From assembly GCF_030811475.1 (NCBI RefSeq), contig NZ_JAUSQV010000001.1:62001-126000 (forward strand): a stretch of DNA of 64,000 bases, in the 5' to 3' direction. How positions within the stretch are numbered: the stretch's first letter is position 1; each line of letters starts with the position of its first letter. This document shows positions 59,658 to 64,000 of the stretch, one piece after another. The position numbers and the translations under genes were made by a program. A model generated the notes under the pieces. That model saw only the letters and a program-made list of their open reading frames with translations. It made no database searches and was not told the DNA's origin. Source of the stretch: Nakamurella flavida (GTDB taxonomy: Bacteria > Actinomycetota > Actinomycetes > Mycobacteriales > Nakamurellaceae).

Positions 59658-61433
59658 ATGTCGTTCCAGACCCCGCGCAGCATCGAGGAGATGCTGACCG
59701 CTATCCACAAGCGCGAGTACCTGATGCCGGCGATCCAGCGAGAGTTCGTGTGGGGTGCCGATCAGATCACCAAGCTCGTCGATAGCCTCATGCGTGGGTA
59801 CCCCGTCGGGTCGTTCCTGCTCTGGGACGTCAAGCCTCAAACTGCGCAGTCGTACACCTTCTACCAGTTCCTGACCAACTACCACGAGCGCGACAACCCC
59901 TACGCCGACAAGGCAACGGTTCCCTCCGGGAGTGGCACGACGGCGGTGCTCGATGGACAGCAGCGGCTCACCTCGCTGAACATCGCGCTGTACGGCAGCT
60001 TCGCGGAGAAGAAGAAGTACGCGTGGTGGAACAGCGCGGACGCGTTCCCCGTCAAGCGCCTATACCTCAACCTCGTCGACGAGCCCGACGACGAGGAGCT
60101 CGGCACGAAGTACGACCTGCGGTTCCTCACCGACCGGGAGGCCTCCCCGGCGAACGGCGAGGCCGTCAAGTGGTTCCGGGTCGGCGCAGTACTCGATCTC
60201 GCCAACGCTGGCCCCGCGATCATGCGAGAGCTGGAGCAACGCGGCATCGCCGGATCGGCTGACGCGTTCCAACGGCTCTACGACCTGTACGAGGCGGTGC
60301 GGGTCCTCAAGCCGATGAACTACTTCCTGGTCACCGATCAGGACGCCGACAAGGTGCTCGAAATCTTCGTCCGCGTCAACAGCGGCGGCACCACGCTCTC
60401 GTACTCCGACCTGCTGCTGTCGATGGCGACGAACCAATGGCAAGAGCTGGACGCGCGCGAGGAAGTCCGCTCGCTGGTCTCCGAGATCAATAGCAACGCC
60501 GGGCGACAGTTCTCGTTCTCCAAGGATGTAGTGCTGAAGACCGCGTTGACGATCGCGGACGTGGATGTGCGGTTCAAGGTCACCAACTTCACCCAGGGGA
60601 ACATGGCCAAGGTGGAGGCAGCCTGGCCGCAGATCAAGGGAGCCTTGCTCCGCGCCGCGACGCTGCTCCAGCAGTTCGGGTACAATGAACGTAACCTCAC
60701 CGCGAACAGCGTGATCGTCCCGATCGCGCATTACCTGCACCTCCGGGGCGCAGGTGACTCATACCTCGACTCCACCGCGGACGCCGCCGACAGGCTCGCC
60801 CTCCAACGGTGGGTGACCCGCTCACTGGTCAAGCGCGGCATCTGGGGGTCGGGACTCGACACGCTCCTCACCCGCATCCGCGATGTCCTCCGCACCAACT
60901 CGACGAACGGCTTCCCGGTCGCTGCGGTCGAGGAGGCAATGGCGGCCGTCGGCAAGAGCCTCACGTTCGACAACGCCGAGATCGACGAACTGCTCAACCT
61001 CAAGTACGCCGGCCAGCGGACGTTCTCCGTCCTCTCGGTTCTGTACCCGGGGCTAGACCTGAGCAAGAAGTTCCACGAAGACCACATCTTCCCCAAGTCC
61101 CGCTTCACCAAGAAGAAGCTCCTCGACGCTGGAGTCCCGCTCGACAGCATCGACGACTACCTGGCGGCCGTGAATCTCCTGCCGAACCTCCAGTTGCTCG
61201 CCGGGACCGCCAACATCGAGAAGCAGGACGGCCTGCCTGCGGAGTGGATCGACACCGGCTTCCCGAACGAGGACAAGCGAGCCACCTACCTCGCCGAGAA
61301 CGACCTCGACGGCCTTGCGCTCGACCTGGCCGACTTCACGTCGTTCTTCGAGCAGCGCAAGCAGCGAATCCGGACCCGCCTACTCGCCGCTCTGGGAACA
61401 ACACCGGGCGCACCGGAGGACGCGGCTCTGTAG
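59658..61433 (+). CDS. DUF262-DUF1524 protein (GmrSD-like nuclease)
   Basis: 591 residues. N-terminal DUF262: PAIQREFVWGADQI (24-37), YPVGSFLLW, the nucleotide-binding DGQQRLTSL (99-107) and FVRVNSGGTTLSYSDLL (237-253). C-terminal DUF1524 with the HNH-type HEDHIFPKS (473-481). This is the fused GmrSD arrangement, known from type IV restriction of modified DNA and from other defence systems. It starts 31 bases after the helicase stop with GAGAGA upstream, so it is the fifth gene of the operon. Confidence 0.9.
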   Translation: MSFQTPRSIEEMLTAIHKREYLMPAIQREFVWGADQITKLVDSLMRGYPVGSFLLWDVKPQTAQSYTFYQFLTNYHERDNPYADKATVPSGSGTTAVLDGQQRLTSLNIALYGSFAEKKKYAWWNSADAFPVKRLYLNLVDEPDDEELGTKYDLRFLTDREASPANGEAVKWFRVGAVLDLANAGPAIMRELEQRGIAGSADAFQRLYDLYEAVRVLKPMNYFLVTDQDADKVLEIFVRVNSGGTTLSYSDLLLSMATNQWQELDAREEVRSLVSEINSNAGRQFSFSKDVVLKTALTIADVDVRFKVTNFTQGNMAKVEAAWPQIKGALLRAATLLQQFGYNERNLTANSVIVPIAHYLHLRGAGDSYLDSTADAADRLALQRWVTRSLVKRGIWGSGLDTLLTRIRDVLRTNSTNGFPVAAVEEAMAAVGKSLTFDNAEIDELLNLKYAGQRTFSVLSVLYPGLDLSKKFHEDHIFPKSRFTKKKLLDAGVPLDSIDDYLAAVNLLPNLQLLAGTANIEKQDGLPAEWIDTGFPNEDKRATYLAENDLDGLALDLADFTSFFEQRKQRIRTRLLAALGTTPGAPEDAAL

Positions 61434-61616
61434 TAACCCACGTTCACGCGGCGAGCAGTGACAGTGCGGGCACGGCCTGGAGAGGTAGCACTCCGTTGCC
61501 CAGCGCGGTGATCTGCTGGTTCTGCGTCAGGTCATCGCTGTCCGTAACCCATCCGTTCGGTAAGCCCATGAGCCATTCGACGAATGCTGGTGCTGGGCGG
61601 GGGCCGTCGGCGTCGT

Positions 61617-62111
61617 TCAGGAGGGCTGGTGCGGGTGCTGACCGTCCGGTGATGTGTTCCCAGCGGGCGATGGCGTTGGCGTAGCGTCCCCAGCGCTGAT
61701 CAGTCCGTCGATCAGAGACCACAGGGTCTCCGATTCGGCTCTCCTGCTCGGCGAGCCAGCCGGTCCGTGGAGTGCGTAGTCGATGATCTGGTGCGAGAGC
61801 GCGATCGTCCCTCGTCTCGCTCGCACCTGGTCGAGCGTCTCCCCGCCGCGCGATGAGTCCGTCGCCAGCGGGGTGCGGAACAGCGCGCCGGGCGAGGGCG
61901 AGGATGCGGAATCGTTGGCGAGGAGCGCCGACGACGGAAGCCGGTAGGCCGATCCATCGCGCATCCAGCCGCAGGTCGGCCAGATCGCCGAGAACGGCGC
62001 CGAGAGCCCGTAGAGGTCGAGTTGCGTTGTCTCCCAAGCGCCACGGGTCGGGTTCCAGGCCGCGAAGGGTTGCGCCGTCGGGGGTTGCATCGCCGGGGTT
62101 GCGTCGGTCAT
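61617..62111 (-). CDS. Embedded reading frame inside the C5 methyltransferase gene
   Basis: 164 residues from ATG 62111, preceded by AAGGAG with six-base spacing, one of the best ribosome sites in the window. It lies wholly within the methyltransferase gene in another frame. The sequence (PFAAWNPTRGAWETTQLDLYG, SAPFSAIWPTCGWMRDGSAYRLP, FRTPLATDSSRGGETLDQV) resembles segments seen beside or within phage and actinobacterial DNA-methylase proteins (W.P..., SGTWP.SG..., LPTP..D.KGG...). From memory only; not confirmed. It may be a methylase-associated recognition segment or a true overprinted gene. Confidence 0.5.
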   Translation of the reverse strand: MTDATPAMQPPTAQPFAAWNPTRGAWETTQLDLYGLSAPFSAIWPTCGWMRDGSAYRLPSSALLANDSASSPSPGALFRTPLATDSSRGGETLDQVRARRGTIALSHQIIDYALHGPAGSPSRRAESETLWSLIDGLISAGDATPTPSPAGNTSPDGQHPHQPS

Positions 62112-62220
62112 AGTCGTCTCCTTGTGCGGGTGGCCGCGTCGCTGGTGAGGACAGCAGCCCGCGGACGTTCTCGATGACGACCCACTGCGGTTGGAGTAGG
62201 TCGATGGCTGTGGCCATGTG

Positions 62221-62241
62221 AGCCCAGAGCCCAGAGCCCAG
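62221..62241. repeat. Three tandem heptamers (AGCCCAG) causing the methyltransferase frameshift
   Basis: Three exact seven-base units on the plus strand, followed by a partial AGC. Two units would keep the C5 methyltransferase in frame; three add seven bases and shift it. Confidence 0.9.
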
Positions 62242-62608
62242 AGCGCGTGCCGGGTGCGAGGCCGGCGCGCTTGCCGACGGTGGACACGTCTTGGCAGGGG
62301 AAGCCTCCGATGAGGATGTCCACGGGCTCGACCTGGCTCCAGTCGATGGTCGTGATGTCGCCGAGGTTCGGTGCGCCGGGCCAGTGGTGGGCGAAGACAC
62401 GGGCGACTGGCTCGTTGAGTTCGGAGAACCACACGGTGCTGGCGTTGAAGACGTGCTCGACGGCGAGGTCGAGGCCGCCGTAGCCGCTGAACAGCGACCC
62501 GATCCTGAGTTCTGAATCGCCGCTGATGTCGAGGTTGTGCATGAAGTCTGCTCCGGTGACGGTCGTCCTCGGCATCCGTGCCTCATCGAGAACTGATGCC
62601 GAGCTGGT

Positions 62609-62621
62609 CACCTGTCAGGTG
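62609..62621. promoter_or_regulatory. 13-base palindrome in the spacer between methyltransferase and relaxase genes
   Basis: CACCTG-t-CAGGTG in the 269-base divergent spacer (62543-62811). It may be an operator for one of the flanking genes. No other feature is seen in the spacer. Confidence 0.3.
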
Positions 62622-62811
62622 CACGACTCCGACACGCGCCTGCCGCTCAACCGAGCCCCCGCTTGCCGCCCCCAAGGTCGTCCGTCTCCGGCCTGAGCTC
62701 CGACCGCCATCCGAGGCCACACGCCTCTTGCAGATCGAGGTTGACCGGGCTCACCGCGGCTGAGATCACCGAGTGTGGGTGCTCACCTGCTCGCCAGGAG
62801 CGGAGGTGAGC

Positions 62812-64000
62812 ATGACGATTTCGATGCGTGTGATGTCGGCGGGTGGCGGCTACAAGTACCTGCTCAAGACGGTCGCGGCTGCCGACGGGAACAGGCCACT
62901 ATCCACGCCGCTCACTCGCTACTACATGGAAGAAGGAACCCCGCCTGGTCGCTGGCTCGGGGCGGGCGTGGCGGCCCTGGGCAAGGGCGAGATTCAGGTG
63001 GGCGACCGAGTGTCAGAACATCAGCTCCAGCTACTGATGGGGAGTGGCCACGATCCGATTACCGACGAGCCGCTCGGTCGAGCGTTCCCGACCTACAAGA
63101 GCCAGGAGGACCGGATCGAGGCGCGGATCGCCGGCCTCGATCCGATGATGACCCCTGGCGCCAAGGGCGAGGCCGTCGCGCAGATCGTCGTCGAGGAGTC
63201 TGCCCGGAGCACACGGCGTACGGTGGCGGGCTTCGACTTCACCTTCTCGATCCCGAAGTCCGCGTCAGTGCTGTGGGCCGTCGCCGATGCCGGGGTCCAA
63301 ACGCTGATCGCGGAGGCGCATCATCAAGCGATTGCGGAGGTGGTTGCGTTCATGGAACGCGAGGTTGCAGCGACACGCACGGGCGCAACCGCCGGGGACG
63401 GCGCGGTTGCGCAGGTCGATGTCACCGGGCTCATCGCGACCGCGTTCGATCATTTCGACTCCCGCGCCGGCGACCCCCACCTCCACACGCACGTCGTCAT
63501 CAGCAACAAGGCCAGGACCGTCCTCGATGGGAAGTGGCGCTCGCTCGACGGCAGACCGATGCACGCCGCCGTCGTCGGGCTCTCCGAACTACACGAAGCC
63601 GCGTTCGCCGACCACATGACGCGCACCTTCGGCGTTTCCTGGGAGGCGCGCGAGATGGGTCGGGACCGGAATCCGGCGTGGGCGATCACCGGAGTGCCCG
63701 AGGAACTGGTCGCCGAGTTCTCTACCCGCGCTCGTCACATCGACGCCGAGACCGACCGTCTCATCGCTGAGTACGTCGCAGTGCGCGGAAGGCGACCGAC
63801 ACCAGCAGCGATCATAAAACTCCGAGCCCAAGCGACGCTTGCCACCCGGCCTGAGAAGCAGGTCCGATCCTTGGCAGCCCTCACCTCCAAGTGGCGGGAG
63901 CGCGCCACGAAGACCCTCGGACGGGACGCGACGACGTGGGCGCGCGAAGTCACCGACAACGGAAAGCCGTTGCTGCTGCGCGCGGACGACCTGCCGCTCG
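62812..64000 (+). CDS. MobF-family relaxase (TrwC/TraI type), N-terminal part, cut by window end
   Basis: 396 residues visible; the frame runs open off the right edge. ATG 62812 has GGAGG five bases upstream. The TrwC relaxase domain shows the N-terminal Tyr motif SAGGGYKYLLKTV (Tyr14, Tyr16), FDFTFSIPKSASVLWAV, and the metal-binding triad DPHLHTHVVISNK with His223, His225 and His227. Family members nick at oriT, attach covalently to the 5' end and usually continue into a helicase domain, which would lie beyond the window. Marks the element as self-transmissible or mobilizable. Confidence 0.93.
   Translation, partial: MTISMRVMSAGGGYKYLLKTVAAADGNRPLSTPLTRYYMEEGTPPGRWLGAGVAALGKGEIQVGDRVSEHQLQLLMGSGHDPITDEPLGRAFPTYKSQEDRIEARIAGLDPMMTPGAKGEAVAQIVVEESARSTRRTVAGFDFTFSIPKSASVLWAVADAGVQTLIAEAHHQAIAEVVAFMEREVAATRTGATAGDGAVAQVDVTGLIATAFDHFDSRAGDPHLHTHVVISNKARTVLDGKWRSLDGRPMHAAVVGLSELHEAAFADHMTRTFGVSWEAREMGRDRNPAWAITGVPEELVAEFSTRARHIDAETDRLIAEYVAVRGRRPTPAAIIKLRAQATLATRPEKQVRSLAALTSKWRERATKTLGRDATTWAREVTDNGKPLLLRADDLPL

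Larger units (their letters stand above)
61444..62542 (-). pseudogene. C5-cytosine DNA methyltransferase, frameshifted at a heptamer repeat
   Basis: Start ATG 62542 with GGAG eight bases upstream. The first frame gives SLFSGYGGLDLAVE (motif I) and GGFPCQDVSTVGKRAGL with the catalytic PCQ Cys, and is then broken after GTRSGLWAL at a tandem heptamer (62221-62241). The other frame continues with WVVIENVRG (motif IV), LGAVLGDLADLRLDARW and VGAPRQRFR (motif VIII), and the C-terminal ITALGNGVLP (motif X). Removing one heptamer restores a single enzyme of about 360 residues. It may be off-phase rather than dead. Convergent with the DUF262 gene. Confidence 0.85.

Noticed and set aside
62775-63770. 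331-codon Arg/Gly-rich frame over the relaxase start
   Set aside because: Out-of-frame shadow of the MobF relaxase, whose frame has the Tyr and HLHTH motifs.

Overview
The window is a very GC-rich actinobacterial chromosome segment with an integrated mobile element at its right end. The actinobacterial call rests on several marker families (DUF3145, DUF3052, DUF4191, DUF1707, DUF4913), an E1-type AceE, a FasR-like regulator beside fabD-fabH-acpP-fabF, a type I GlnA with an adenylylation Tyr, and many genes with a TANNNT box only 6-8 nt before the start codon (leaderless transcripts). I cannot name the species; a high-GC, Nakamurella-like or related actinobacterium would fit.

Core chromosome, 1 to about 46,700. 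The left edge holds the 3' end of smc, a lipoprotein, a membrane protein, a YciI-like protein and a YcgL-type nucleotidyltransferase. Next come glnA with a long leader and a GlnR-like site, an RDD protein, DUF4191, and the lipoate genes lipB and lipA around a Lys/Ala-rich LEA-like membrane protein. A degenerate membrane Ser/Thr kinase, sbcD-sbcC, an ABM-domain protein, glyS, an M1 peptidase lipoprotein, and the coupled set ydcF-like/dgt/dnaG/PH-like protein follow. Then come a dicarboxylate transporter, DUF1707 protein, tRNA-Asn, a secreted GH5-CBM2 glycanase, a tRNA with CAU anticodon, a LysR regulator, DUF3145 (with a duplicated 3' end), an NTF2-like/GH3 lipoprotein pair, the type II fatty acid synthesis cluster (fasR-like, fabD, fabH, acpP, fabF), cspA, aceE, DUF3052 and a 1-Cys peroxiredoxin.

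Mobile element, about 46,704 to beyond 64,000. It starts at a tRNA-Val gene. A large serine recombinase reads toward the tRNA and its stop codon lies inside the tRNA antisense. Behind it are a small protein, DUF4913, an SSB-like protein, and an IS256-family insertion (49,925-51,350) with 16-bp perfect inverted repeats but no target duplication. The IS abuts an N-terminally truncated Xre-type regulator, followed by an ImmA/IrrE protease, a 7-TM protein and a membrane-anchored alpha/beta hydrolase. A tightly coupled five-gene defence operon follows: HTH protein, NPPY-less methyltransferase, Eco57I-type NPPY methyltransferase, GIY-YIG/SF2 helicase fusion and a DUF262-DUF1524 nuclease. Convergent to it is a C5-cytosine methyltransferase frameshifted at a tandem heptanucleotide, with a second reading frame that has its own strong ribosome site. 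The window ends inside a MobF relaxase, so the element is mobilizable or conjugative and continues past the edge.

The main candidates for something new are the five-gene methyltransferase/GIY-YIG-helicase/DUF262 operon, the heptamer-frameshifted C5 methyltransferase with its embedded gene, and the Xre-ImmA-7TM-hydrolase module damaged by the IS.
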